NCBI RefSeq assembly: GCF_900112135.1
Contig: NZ_FOLC01000006.1
Span: forward strand, 1-64,000
Direction of reading: 5' to 3'
DNA length: 64,000 nucleotides
DNA from: Collimonas sp. OK412
GTDB lineage: Bacteria > Pseudomonadota > Gammaproteobacteria > Burkholderiales > Burkholderiaceae_D
Made by a program: the position numbers and the translations under genes. Numbering within the stretch: position 1 is the stretch's first letter; each line of letters opens with the position of its first letter. The notes beneath the pieces were generated by a model, which saw only the letters and a list, made by a program, of their open reading frames with translations, searched no databases and was not told the origin of the DNA. Positions 16,962-24,424 of this stretch are shown here, piece by piece.

Positions 16962-17372
16962 ATGGATATTCAGCCGCCACTCATCATTTCCAGTTTCGAC
17001 CTGGAGCGTATTGAACAATTGCTGGCGTCCAGCGCTTACCGCAACCTGCCTGGCGTCGACGCCTTGCAAAACGAACTGGGCCGCGCCACCGTGGTCGCTC
17101 CCGAAGATATGCCGCCGGGCGTGATCACCATGAATTCGGCGGTGCGTTTCATCGATGAAGTCAGCAATACCGAATACGGCATGACGCTGGCCTATCCGAG
17201 CCCGTCCAACCCGCCTGACGCGGTATCGATCCTGGCGCCGGTCGGCAGCGCCCTGCTCGGCCTGTCGGTGGGGCAGTCGATTTCCTGGCAGGGTCCGGGC
17301 GGCCGTCCTTTGCAGTTGCGCATCCTGGATGTGACGTACCAGCCGGAAGCCAACGGCGAATTCCACCTTTAA
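16962..17372 (+). CDS. rnk: Regulator of nucleoside diphosphate kinase (GreA/GreB C-terminal family)
   Basis: 136 residues. A short helical N-terminus (LIISSFDLERIEQLLAS) precedes a GreA/B-type C-terminal FKBP-like domain: VITMNSAVRFIDEVSNTEYGMTLAYP, VSILAPVGSALLGLSVGQSISW. Length and opening match Rnk, a protein that binds RNA polymerase near the secondary channel but lacks the long coiled-coil tip, so it cannot cleave transcripts as GreA does. It stands alone on the plus strand. Confidence 0.9.
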   Translation: MDIQPPLIISSFDLERIEQLLASSAYRNLPGVDALQNELGRATVVAPEDMPPGVITMNSAVRFIDEVSNTEYGMTLAYPSPSNPPDAVSILAPVGSALLGLSVGQSISWQGPGGRPLQLRILDVTYQPEANGEFHL

Positions 17373-17449
17373 GCGCCCGTACTGCAGCAGCAGATTTTCA
17401 GGACGCGCGATGTTCGCGTCCGTTACACAAAGAATAAAGACAAGTCATC

Positions 17450-17959
17450 ATGTTAAGCGCAGATTACCAACGCCCTGCCAAGCTCTATCGCTATTCGGAG
17501 CGGCAATGGCTGGAACGTTCCTTGACGCTCGGAGAATTCCGTTTGCGTCCACCCGCGGAAAGCCTGCAGATCAGTAACCTCCATCATGCGCACGGCGCGG
17601 CAAAACGGGCCACGCCGCAACTGCTGACCTTGAGCATGAGCAGCAGCGATGACGCCAGCCTGTTCAACGCGTTCGCGCCGTCGGATTGCTGCCTGGTGAT
17701 CCACGATACCGAACATTTCGGTGAACTGATCCACCGCGCCGCGCAGCGGCTGCTGCCGAACTGGGCCGGGATCGACGCCGCCGTCAGCTACGGCCAGCCG
17801 AGTCCCCTGGGCAGCGCCTTCAGCAAAGGCAAGCGCGATGCATCCCAGCATGAATGGCTGTTTGCCTGGCGGCCGGCGCAGGCGACCATCACCTTGCGCC
17901 CCGTCGTCATCCAGATCGGCAATATCTCGGCGATCGCCGAACTGCGCGACAGGAAATGA
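17450..17959 (+). CDS. Hypothetical protein
   Basis: 169 residues starting MLSADYQRPAKLYRYSERQWL, with no signal peptide or membrane segment. I recognise no family. It follows rnk after 77 nt with codon use like its neighbours, and the frame is clean, so I take it as a real cytoplasmic protein of unknown function. Confidence 0.6.
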   Translation: MLSADYQRPAKLYRYSERQWLERSLTLGEFRLRPPAESLQISNLHHAHGAAKRATPQLLTLSMSSSDDASLFNAFAPSDCCLVIHDTEHFGELIHRAAQRLLPNWAGIDAAVSYGQPSPLGSAFSKGKRDASQHEWLFAWRPAQATITLRPVVIQIGNISAIAELRDRK

Positions 17960-18133
17960 GGCGTGATTGCCGCCACGCGGAGCGGCAATCCAGTGCACAT
18001 TCAATGCCAGAAAGACACTTTGTTGGCAAGCAAGCATAGTAGCCTGTATCATCGAACGCCTAAGCTAGCTTGGCCGCAGCATTTACAGAAGCGCTTGGCT
18101 ATACTTGAAAATCATGAATGAAGGAGTCACACG

Positions 18134-18433
18134 ATGCACCGATCCACTCTGAGAACCCGCAGCGATCTGCGCAGCATGGTCGAAGACGCGCAACAACTGT
18201 TCCGCGAAGCTGCCGCCACCACCGGCGAGAAAGCCGAAGACCTGCGCGACAAAGGTTTGGAACTACTTGATTCGGCCGTATCTAAAGCACAGGACGTACA
18301 AGCTGCAGCAATCGAGGCAGGCAAGGAAATCGCCGCTACCACCGATGACTATGTCCAGGAAAATCCATGGCGCGCAATCGCCATTTCGGCCGGCATCGGC
18401 CTGCTGGTCGGCCTGGCCATCTCCCGTAAATAA
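18134..18433 (+). CDS. YqjD/ElaB-family (DUF883) inner-membrane protein
   Basis: 99 residues. A long amphipathic helix (RSDLRSMVEDAQQLFREAAATTGEKAEDLRDKGLELLDSAVSKAQDVQ) leads to DDYVQENPWRAIAISAGIGLLVGLAISRK, the C-terminal membrane anchor diagnostic of the family. E. coli members attach to ribosomes in stationary phase. First gene of a three-gene operon with a YqjE-like protein 24 nt downstream, the same order as yqjDEK of enterics. Confidence 0.93.
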   Translation: MHRSTLRTRSDLRSMVEDAQQLFREAAATTGEKAEDLRDKGLELLDSAVSKAQDVQAAAIEAGKEIAATTDDYVQENPWRAIAISAGIGLLVGLAISRK

Positions 18434-18457
18434 CCGCAGCATAACCGTCAGGCGCGC

Positions 18458-18844
18458 ATGAACCCACAACAACCCAAACAAAGCAGTCCGGGTCTGGTGT
18501 CCGGGCTGGTCGGCACCGCCAAGAACATGTTTGCGCTGATCATCAGCCGCATCGAACTGGCCGCGCTGGAATTTTCCGAGATCGGCTCGCACCTGTTCAA
18601 GCTGCTCCTGGTCTGCGCGCTCGGCATTGTCGCCTTGTGGTTCGCGCTGGCCTTCTGGAGCGGCCTGCTGCTGGTGCTGGCGTGGGACGCCCTGGGCTGG
18701 AAGATACTGCTGATCCTGGCGGCGTTCTTCACCATCGTGACGATCGGCACCGGCTTTTATGTGCGCAGCGTACTGCGCCAGGGCCGGCTCGGCTTGCCCG
18801 TCACCATGGCCGAGCTGCGCAAAGACCGCGACGCCTTACTTTGA
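18458..18844 (+). CDS. YqjE-family (phage holin family) membrane protein
   Basis: 128 residues. Two central membrane segments (LLLVCALGIVALWFALAFWSG, WKILLILAAFFTIVTIGTGF) follow a short amphipathic region (GLVSGLVGTAKNMFALIISRIELAALEFSEIG). The arrangement matches YqjE (holin superfamily III by annotation, without evidence for lysis). Its stop overlaps a TTG that could start the next gene. Confidence 0.88.
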   Translation: MNPQQPKQSSPGLVSGLVGTAKNMFALIISRIELAALEFSEIGSHLFKLLLVCALGIVALWFALAFWSGLLLVLAWDALGWKILLILAAFFTIVTIGTGFYVRSVLRQGRLGLPVTMAELRKDRDALL

Positions 18845-18858
18845 ACACGGAACCCGAC

Positions 18859-19236
18859 ATGGGCAGATATCCAGGACCGGACAGCAGTCTTTCCACCGCC
18901 GAGCGCAAACAGAAGCTGCTGCAGGAAGGCGCGGCCTTCCGTGCCGACATGCTGGTCTCGCGCGATATCGTGCGGGCCAACCTGAACAGCAAATCGCTGG
19001 CGACCATTTTACTGGGCCGGATGACCGGCATCGCTTCATCGGTGTTCAGCAATCGCGGCAACCCGGGCGGCAGCAACCTGCCTGCCATGCTGCCTTTGCT
19101 GCTGACCGGCGCGTCATGGCTATCCAAACGCCGTACCCGCAAACCTTTGCTTATCGGCGCCGCCCTGCTTGCTGCAATCGGCGGCGCCGCTTATGTCAAC
19201 AGCAGGAAAAGCAAGACAACTACAGATGATGAATAA
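18859..19236 (+). CDS. Hypothetical protein in YqjK position
   Basis: 125 residues from the ATG at 18859 (MGRYPGPDSSLSTAERKQKLL); TTG 18841 would add six residues and overlap the upstream stop. Helical N-terminus, then a hydrophobic stretch (MLPLLLTGASWLSKR, PLLIGAALLAAIGGAAYVNS) and a Lys/Asp-rich tail. It occupies the third position of a yqjDEK-like operon and is probably inner-membrane associated. A terminator follows at once. Confidence 0.8.
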   Translation: MGRYPGPDSSLSTAERKQKLLQEGAAFRADMLVSRDIVRANLNSKSLATILLGRMTGIASSVFSNRGNPGGSNLPAMLPLLLTGASWLSKRRTRKPLLIGAALLAAIGGAAYVNSRKSKTTTDDE

Positions 19237-19270
19237 CCGTAGCCTCCAGCCGGAAGCTGCGGTTTTTTTT
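19237..19270 (+). terminator. Intrinsic terminator of the yqjDEK-like operon
   Basis: An 11-bp stem with one G-U pair and one mismatch (CCGTAGCCTCC 19237-19247 with GGAAGCTGCGG 19252-19262) is followed by eight T residues. Confidence 0.85.
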
Positions 19271-19304
19271 GCTGGCGCTGTCTCAACCTTAGAAAGGAAA
19301 GACC

Positions 19305-19994
19305 ATGAATAAATTCAAGTTGGGTGCCCTGGTTCTCGCAGTTTCAATGGCAACCGCAGGCTGTGCCGACATGTCGGAAACCCAAAGAGGAACTGCGATG
19401 GGCGCTGGCGCAGGTGCTGTGCTGGGCGGCCTGGTGGGCGGCATTGCCGGCCCAGGCGGCGCCGGACGGACAGCTGCCGGTGCGGCAATTGGCGCTGCGA
19501 TCGGCGCGGTTGGCGGCAATATCTGGGGCAAGCGCCAGCAAGACCAGAAGCTGGCGATGGAGCGGGCAACCGCCGGTACTAACGTCCAGGTCACGCAGAC
19601 CGCCGATAACCGCCTGAAGATCAATGTTCCGGCCGATACCGGCTTTGCTACCGGACGCGCTGACATCAATCCGGCCCTGCGCCCGATCCTGGATCAGCTG
19701 GCGACAACACTGGTGCAGAATCCCGCCGCCCAGGTGGAAGTCTACGGCCATACCGACAATACCGGCACGGATGCAATCAACAATCCGCTGTCGAACCAGC
19801 GCGCGCAGAATGTTGCCAACTACCTTGGCAGCCGCGGCGTTGCACCGAATCGTATCCTGACGAAGGGCCTGGGTTCCACAGAGCCTGTAGTCGCCAATGA
19901 TACGGCGGCTAACCGTGCAATCAATCGCCGGGTTGAGCTCTACACTTACGAACGGGATCCTGGGCAAGGCCAGCCGCAGGCACGGGCCTACTGA
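19305..19994 (+). CDS. OmpA-family lipoprotein with glycine-zipper domain
   Basis: 229 residues. Lipoprotein signal MNKFKLGALVLAVSMATAGC (Cys20). A glycine-zipper stretch follows (about 33-66, GAGAGAVLGGLVGGIAG...), then an OmpA C-terminal peptidoglycan-binding domain: FATGRADINPALRPILDQLA, VEVYGHTDNTGTDAINNPLSNQRAQNVANYL and NRRVELYTY. The His-Thr-Asp-Asn and Asn-x-x-Leu-Ser-x-x-Arg motifs that contact peptidoglycan are present. It is anchored in a membrane by the lipid and ties it to the wall, as in YiaD-like proteins. Confidence 0.92.
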   Translation: MNKFKLGALVLAVSMATAGCADMSETQRGTAMGAGAGAVLGGLVGGIAGPGGAGRTAAGAAIGAAIGAVGGNIWGKRQQDQKLAMERATAGTNVQVTQTADNRLKINVPADTGFATGRADINPALRPILDQLATTLVQNPAAQVEVYGHTDNTGTDAINNPLSNQRAQNVANYLGSRGVAPNRILTKGLGSTEPVVANDTAANRAINRRVELYTYERDPGQGQPQARAY

Positions 19995-20016
19995 TCTTCG
20001 CCCCAAGTCCTTGGGC

Positions 20017-20049
20017 AAAAAAAAGCCAGTCGATGTGACTGGCTTTTTT
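20017..20049. terminator. Bidirectional intrinsic terminator between convergent genes
   Basis: Stem AGCCAGTC (20024-20031)/GACTGGCT (20037-20044) with a GATGT loop, flanked by A7 on the left and T6 on the right. It can end both the OmpA-like gene and the cytochrome gene coming from the other side. Confidence 0.85.
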
Positions 20050-20067
20050 ACGACCGGCTATGCCGGA

Positions 20068-20670
20068 TTATTTTGCTGCAGGCGCAGCGCTGGCTGCTGC
20101 GGAAGCGGAAGCCGCCACACTTGCCGAGGCGTCGGCGGCGGCGGCTGGCGCAGCTGGAGCCGGCACTTCCGGTTCCTTGAACTTGCCGCCGGACTGGTTG
20201 GCCATGTAGACCACGGCGCGCGCAACTTCGATATCGTCCAGGTCGGCATTGCCGCCCTTGGCCGGCATCGCCCGCAGGCCGTGCAGCGCATAGCCGACCA
20301 CCTTGTCGTAACCTTCCGCCAGGCGCGGTCCCCAGGCGCCGGCATCGCCGACCTTGGGCGCACCGGCAACGCCGGCTGCGTGGCATGCGGCACAGGTGGA
20401 CTTGAAGACTTCTTCGCCGGACAGCAGCTGCTTAGGCGCGTTGACATCCTTGAAGGTGAAACCGGCATCGGCTACCGGGCTGATGCGGGCCGCAATCGCT
20501 TCCGGGGTCTGCCCCTCGGAACCGGCGCCGACCTTCTTGCCGGCAGTGACGTATTGCACCAGCAATACGATGCAGATGATGGGGACCAGAAAGCCCGCTG
20601 CAATGGCAACGATCAGCTGCTTAGGTGTCCTGATCGCGGATTGATGTTCTTCGTTATGTGCGTCGCTCAT
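20068..20670 (-). CDS. Membrane-anchored c-type cytochrome (c5-like)
   Basis: 200 residues. N-terminal membrane anchor (QLIVAIAAGFLVPIICIVLLVQYV, about 18-41), then a periplasmic heme domain with CAACH at 93-97 and a likely axial Met135 in LRAMPAKGG. One heme, resembling cytochrome c5/CycB-type electron carriers near terminal oxidases. The last ~30 residues are a low-complexity Ala/Ser/Pro tail (from about residue 170), typical of a flexible extension. Monocistronic. Confidence 0.9.
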   Translation of the reverse strand: MSDAHNEEHQSAIRTPKQLIVAIAAGFLVPIICIVLLVQYVTAGKKVGAGSEGQTPEAIAARISPVADAGFTFKDVNAPKQLLSGEEVFKSTCAACHAAGVAGAPKVGDAGAWGPRLAEGYDKVVGYALHGLRAMPAKGGNADLDDIEVARAVVYMANQSGGKFKEPEVPAPAAPAAAADASASVAASASAAASAAPAAK

Positions 20671-20870
20671 GATTCCCTCAGTACAATTTTCAAAGCCGTA
20701 GCCGGATAGGCGCCAAAAAACCGTCCGAATCGCCCAAACAGCACACGATCCCCCGCCAAACCCTTGATTATAGTCCCAATAATTACTATTTGGAACGCTG
20801 AAACGTTGCTTTGCATGGACGCGCGCGCAGAAAAACGGTATCCTTCATGCCTCTTCACCGTTCCTCTCAT

Positions 20871-20946
20871 GCGGCTGTAGCTCAGTGGATAGAGTATTGG
20901 CCTCCGAAGCCAAGGGTCGCTGGTTCGATTCCAGCCAGCCGCACCA
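20871..20946 (+). tRNA. tRNA-Arg (CCG), integration target of the island
   Basis: A 76-nt cloverleaf: acceptor GCGGCTG pairs with CAGCCGC, D-arm GCTCAGTGGATAGAGT, anticodon loop CTCCGAA with CCG, T-arm CTGGTTCGATTCCAG, encoded CCA end. Its 3' 48 nt are repeated at 24316-24363, so integration kept the tRNA intact. Confidence 0.97.
20899..20946 (+). repeat. attL-side copy of the tRNA-Arg 3' end
   Basis: The 48 nt from the anticodon stem to the CCA end. Compared with 24316-24363 it differs at only four positions, all between the anticodon arm and the T-arm. The last 27 nt are identical in both. Confidence 0.9.
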
Positions 20947-21242
20947 GTTTTTCTCATATAAATCAATACGTTATGCATTGCAATATTTAGCATTGATGTG
21001 CAATGTTTTGCATTTTTTTGCACAGTTAGTGTGCCAAGATTGTGCCATCACGTTGTTGCGAACGGGTACGTAGTGCCGGCAGGAATAAGCGCGAGACCAC
21101 CAATGGTGAGAAATTTATGAAGTCGATCAGTTGGTGGTGAGATATTCATTGGACTCCGCTGTATTTAGCGACATAAATTTTCCTTGCGTTTTTTTGCCTG
21201 TTCCTTTGGCTGCCCTGTCTCAAATTACTCGAGCACTATATA
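20947..21242. other. Left end of the island, non-coding
   Basis: 296 nt of AT-rich sequence between the tRNA and the ATPase stop. GTGCCAAGATTGTGCCA at 21031-21047 has a 15/17 partner (GTGCCAAATTTGTGCCA) at 24250-24266 near the other end, in the same orientation; these could be remains of arm-type integrase sites. No gene seen. Confidence 0.5.
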
Positions 21243-22601
21243 TTAATTGCCGTCGTCTTCCTCTCTGGATAACCGTATGTTGCGTGGAACACTCGGACCG
21301 TAATGGCCGGTCCTGCTGTTCCCCACATGCATGACTGATTTCGGACTTTTCTTTTCTCCAGTTAAATCGACTTTATTGACCTCGGCTTGCATCCTCACGT
21401 AGCCCCTGAGCATTTTTTCTCTGTACATGTACCAGCCTTTTCGACCCGGAACCTGAGATAAAACCCCCCCATATGCCGGCGTTTTTAATTTCCGGATAGC
21501 TTCGTTGTACTTTTGCTGCACCAGTGATTGACGTCCCTCACGCTTGGTAACCACACGTGAAAATGAAGCATACATTTCGTCTAACGGTCGAAGTAGCTCG
21601 TCGCCGTCAGCCGTTGACCACACCACATCTTCAAATTCATTGCTGCGGTGCAGAACCGCTTTTTCGTAGGGTCGTTTTAATTCAACATTCGTTTGACGAA
21701 TAGCCGCATTCAGTCCCGCATAAAAATGATCCCATGTCACCATCGTGCATGGTTCCTCGTCCGTAAACACTTGCCACAATATTTGCTGCATGATCAAATG
21801 AATGTAGTAGGGAAACCCATCACTGATCAGGGCGATACGCCAGTTCACATCATTATCAACATCAAGACCAAACGCTTCCGCAGCTTCTGTAACAATTTCC
21901 CTTCGCGCGTCCCATCCAAGCCTGGGAAGTTCGATCGTAGCAATCTGGCGATGCGCGGAAGCATGAGCGCCCAACAGCTCCTCGCAGGACTGCCCAACTC
22001 CGGTGATTAGGAACTTGATGTTAATCGACTGATCGCCAAGCTGTTTTAAGAGCGATGCAAAACGGCTACGCTCTTTTGAGTCTGGGATCGCGTCAAACTC
22101 ATCCAGCACGACTACCGGCTTCTCGGAATGTTTTTCCGCAACTTGTTTTAATAATTCCGCAGCGTCCCCGACAGTTTTTATCTGGGAAGCCAGGTCAAGA
22201 CCACTGACTTCGTCGCCGCTCGACCATTTCAATCCCCGCCATTCCATCGATACGGAATTTTGTACTTTAACGGATTCATATTTTCTCCGCTTCAGAGCCT
22301 GAAGCGCGATATTCGCAATGATCGAGGTGAATGTTTCGTCCACGGCGCCGCCAACAGAGATTGGTTCAGCGTCAGAGCTTTGATATTGTGCCGCGGCCGT
22401 TGCAGCCAGCGAGCTTTTTCCGACTCCTCGGTCACCGAAAATAAAGACGTGGCGACCAGCCGAGAAGAGCGTGCGCTTGATTTCGACAAGAAAATCGTTC
22501 CGGCCTTTGAGATGCTCGATACTTTTGATAGGCGTAGCCGGGTTAATAACGGTTGCCAACTTTTCGCCAAACTCATCTTCTGTGTAATTCTCAATTGTCA
22601 T
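21243..22601 (-). CDS. AAA/P-loop ATPase of the island
   Basis: 452 residues from the ATG at 22601 (MTIENYTEDEFGEKLATVIN); a TTG at 22646 would add 15 residues. Walker A GDRGVGKS at 56-63, Walker B VVVLDEFD at 163-170, sensor-1-like FLITGVG near 195-201. After the AAA core comes an alpha-helical region (GFPYYIHLIMQQILWQVF) and a C-terminal part with a charged tail. The layout resembles Orc1/Cdc6-like or STAND-type ATPases and no effector domain is recognisable in it. In bacteria such proteins are common in defence and mobile loci. It is divergent from the HTH-PIN pair across 386 nt, and I infer, without direct proof, that the three genes form one module. Confidence 0.78.
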   Translation of the reverse strand: MTIENYTEDEFGEKLATVINPATPIKSIEHLKGRNDFLVEIKRTLFSAGRHVFIFGDRGVGKSSLAATAAAQYQSSDAEPISVGGAVDETFTSIIANIALQALKRRKYESVKVQNSVSMEWRGLKWSSGDEVSGLDLASQIKTVGDAAELLKQVAEKHSEKPVVVLDEFDAIPDSKERSRFASLLKQLGDQSINIKFLITGVGQSCEELLGAHASAHRQIATIELPRLGWDARREIVTEAAEAFGLDVDNDVNWRIALISDGFPYYIHLIMQQILWQVFTDEEPCTMVTWDHFYAGLNAAIRQTNVELKRPYEKAVLHRSNEFEDVVWSTADGDELLRPLDEMYASFSRVVTKREGRQSLVQQKYNEAIRKLKTPAYGGVLSQVPGRKGWYMYREKMLRGYVRMQAEVNKVDLTGEKKSPKSVMHVGNSRTGHYGPSVPRNIRLSREEDDGN

Positions 22602-22833
22602 TTTCGGAGCACCAGTGGACGCAGTGAAAGAACGGATTGTTGCCAATAAGATAGTTTTCTAATTGAATTCCTCGCAGGCCGAACAATGAATCTCGAGCAA
22701 AGTATGTAGCTTTGAATAACGTGACAGTGTTGCAATTGTACTGGATATAAATACAGTTACGATCTAATTTCGCCAAGAATAGATTGATAAATTTCACACT
22801 AAAAAGTCGTACAAAAATCCACAGTCAATTTCG

Positions 22834-22862
22834 TTGCGAATATTTCGTTTGTTTCGTATAAT
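22834..22862 (+). promoter_or_regulatory. Sigma70-type promoter of the HTH-PIN operon
   Basis: TTGCGA (22834-22839) and TATAAT (22857-22862) are separated by exactly 17 nt. The start would be near 22869, placing the 18-bp hairpin in the 5' untranslated leader and 60-120 nt before the gene. Confidence 0.6.
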
Positions 22863-22892
22863 TTGTTTACAATGATTTTGACGTAGCCATTT

Positions 22893-22931
22893 GCTGTGGC
22901 AGAAATTTGATTCTCAAATTTCTGCCACAGC
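22893..22931. promoter_or_regulatory. Perfect 18-bp inverted repeat with 3-nt loop
   Basis: GCTGTGGCAGAAATTTGA (22893-22910) and its exact complement (22914-22931), loop TTC. Imperfect pairing continues outwards (CATT/AATG). No T-run follows. In DNA it could be an operator for the HTH protein; in RNA it would form a very stable hairpin in the leader. Confidence 0.75.
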
Positions 22932-22987
22932 GAATGACGCTTACAACACTGCAAAGTTGTAAGCATCGAAGCCCTGGAGAAAATGAC

Positions 22988-23461
22988 ATGTCAAACGACC
23001 TTGATCTAGATATGGTCTTGGACAATAAAGAAGATGTGGAGCTTGCAAAAGCCGCACAGCGCTGCATCGTTAGCGCACTGGATCATTCTAAAGCGATCAA
23101 TATCGCGATAATTGAAGATGGCGTCGAGCGGGATGATGGATCGCCTCTACTGCGTTTACCCCCTAAGGTTTTGCGACTTATTGCCGACCTGCTTGGCTCA
23201 TTAGCCCAAGGTAAGGCTGTCGCCATAATGCCGAAGGAGCTTGACGTTACGACCCAAGAAGCTGCCATGTTCCTGAACGTCTCCCGCCCTTTTCTCGTAA
23301 GACTGTTGGAGGAAGGCAAGATTCGATATCACAAGGTCGGGACACATAGAAGAATACGCTTTGAGGATGTAGTCGAGTACAAGGAAAACAGGCGGAAAAT
23401 TTCACAAGATGCTCTGCAGAAGCTAACTGACCAAGCTCAAGAGCTGGGTATGGGCTATTGA
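22988..23461 (+). CDS. HTH excisionase-family protein, likely antitoxin
   Basis: 157 residues from the ATG at 22988 (MSNDLDLDMVLDNKEDVELA), preceded by CTGGAGAAAATGAC. A MerR/excisionase-type helix-turn-helix at about 86-131 (LDVTTQEAAMFLNVSRPFLVRLLEEGKIRYHKVGTHRRIRFEDVVEYKENR) follows a helical N-terminus. The next gene is a PIN-domain protein starting 3 nt after this stop, a layout known from type II toxin-antitoxin loci in which the first gene is a DNA-binding antitoxin. The 18-bp palindrome upstream is the likely operator. Confidence 0.82.
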   Translation: MSNDLDLDMVLDNKEDVELAKAAQRCIVSALDHSKAINIAIIEDGVERDDGSPLLRLPPKVLRLIADLLGSLAQGKAVAIMPKELDVTTQEAAMFLNVSRPFLVRLLEEGKIRYHKVGTHRRIRFEDVVEYKENRRKISQDALQKLTDQAQELGMGY

Positions 23462-23464
23462 TTA

Positions 23465-24043
23465 ATGGCCGGATCTTATAGCTATACCGTCATTCTCGAC
23501 GCCTGTGTTTTGTATCCAGCGCCGTTGCGAGATTTACTGTTGAGCCTTGCTGAGGCCGACGTATTTCGCGGGCGTTGGACATCGACCATTCACGACGAAT
23601 GGACCAGAAATGTATTAGCTAATCGTCCGGATCTAAAACCTGACACCCTGAATCGTACTGTCGCGCTAATGAATGAGGCCGTCGATGACTGCCTGGTAGA
23701 AAATTACGAATATCTAATCGATTCCCTGTCGCTGCCAGACAAAGATGACCGACATGTTCTTGCCGCAGCTATTGTTGGACATGGCGATGCGATAGTTACT
23801 TTCAATCTCAAAGATTTTCCTAGTGAGATTGCAAACGCACACGGCCTAGAAATATTGCATCCGGATGATTTTCTAGTTGCACAATATGGTTTGGCTCCGG
23901 TAAAAATGCTCAAGATCGTCAAAACGCTCCGTGAACGACTCAAAAATCCACAACGAACGGCACAAGAGCTAATTGCTACGTACCTCTCCCAAGGCTTGCC
24001 ACAAACTTGTAAATTGCTGGAAGATGCAGTTGGGTTAATCTGA
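23465..24043 (+). CDS. PIN-domain protein, likely ribonuclease toxin
   Basis: 192 residues. The PIN acidic residues are present: D12 (VILDACVL), E45 (HDEWTRN), D94/D95 (DKDDRHVLAAA) and D117 (TFNLKDFP). The C-terminal ~60 residues (VKMLKIVKTLRERLKNPQRTAQELIATYLSQGLPQ) form an extra helical region beyond the usual ~130-residue VapC. PIN toxins cleave tRNA or rRNA. It starts 3 nt after the HTH gene stop. Confidence 0.85.
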   Translation: MAGSYSYTVILDACVLYPAPLRDLLLSLAEADVFRGRWTSTIHDEWTRNVLANRPDLKPDTLNRTVALMNEAVDDCLVENYEYLIDSLSLPDKDDRHVLAAAIVGHGDAIVTFNLKDFPSEIANAHGLEILHPDDFLVAQYGLAPVKMLKIVKTLRERLKNPQRTAQELIATYLSQGLPQTCKLLEDAVGLI

Positions 24044-24052
24044 CGGGCAAAA

Positions 24053-24187
24053 TTACCCAAGTTTCTTAGCTAAGTCTTCGGCGCGTAAATGCGTATGTCG
24101 CTTCAACATTTCAAGCGTCTTATGTCCGGTAATCGCGGCCACTTCCATAACATTTAACCCCTTTTCGATTTGAACGTGCCACTGACG
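24053..24187 (-). pseudogene. Tyrosine recombinase (integrase) C-terminal remnant
   Basis: Reverse reading from 24187 gives 44 codons, including [19 protein letters not shown] and [18 protein letters not shown] then stop. This matches the last motif of phage-type integrases, where GHK supplies the catalytic His and the following Tyr attacks DNA. Here RYTHL is RHTHL, so the catalytic Tyr has become His. An in-frame stop lies just before the fragment and the rest of the gene is missing. It lies beside attR, where an integrase would be expected. Confidence 0.85.
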
Positions 24188-24249
24188 TTAACCCTTTTTG
24201 CGTATCGTCGCCATAAATTTGGAATAAGTGATTGCTAACTGCCATCAGC

Positions 24250-24266
24250 GTGCCAAATTTGTGCCA
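24250..24266 (+). repeat. GTGCCA pair, partner of 21031-21047
   Basis: GTGCCAAATTTGTGCCA matches GTGCCAAGATTGTGCCA at the left end in 15 of 17 positions. Each copy holds two GTGCCA elements 11 bp apart. Their symmetric placement inside both att sites suggests integrase arm-binding sites. Confidence 0.55.
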
Positions 24267-24315
24267 ATAAAAGCAAAAAATCTTTAATAGCCTTATAAAA
24301 CCTTACTATATTTTA

Positions 24316-24363
24316 GGCCTCCGAAGCCACAGATCACTGGTTCGATTCCAGCCAGCCGCACCA
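24316..24363 (+). repeat. attR-side copy of the tRNA-Arg 3' end
   Basis: A 48-nt copy of tRNA-Arg(CCG) 20899-20946, with four substitutions. It is not preceded by the 5' half and cannot form a tRNA. Confidence 0.9.
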
Positions 24364-24424
24364 ATAAAATCAACAACTTACGATAACTCTCGTCAGCGCT
24401 TGATTACCTGAAAAATTTTCCCGG

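Larger units (their letters stand above)
22602..22987. other. 386-nt divergent intergenic region of the island
   Basis: Separates the ATPase (minus) from the HTH-PIN operon (plus). It contains a good sigma70-type promoter for the plus operon (22834-22862) and a perfect 18-bp inverted repeat (22893-22931), listed separately. The ATPase promoter must lie in 22602-22830, but I could not pick one out. Confidence 0.6.
20899..24363. mobile_element. 3.4-kb integrated island at tRNA-Arg(CCG)
   Basis: Bounded by the 3' half of tRNA-Arg(CCG) (attL, 20899-20946) and a 44/48 copy of it (attR, 24316-24363). Inside are three genes (AAA ATPase, HTH protein, PIN protein), an integrase C-terminal fragment beside attR and a repeated TGCCA-type motif near each end. 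Base composition is visibly AT-richer than the flanks. The integrase is reduced to about 44 codons and its catalytic Tyr is His, so the element can no longer move by itself. Boundaries are clear; origin (phage-derived or ICE-derived) is not. Confidence 0.88.
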
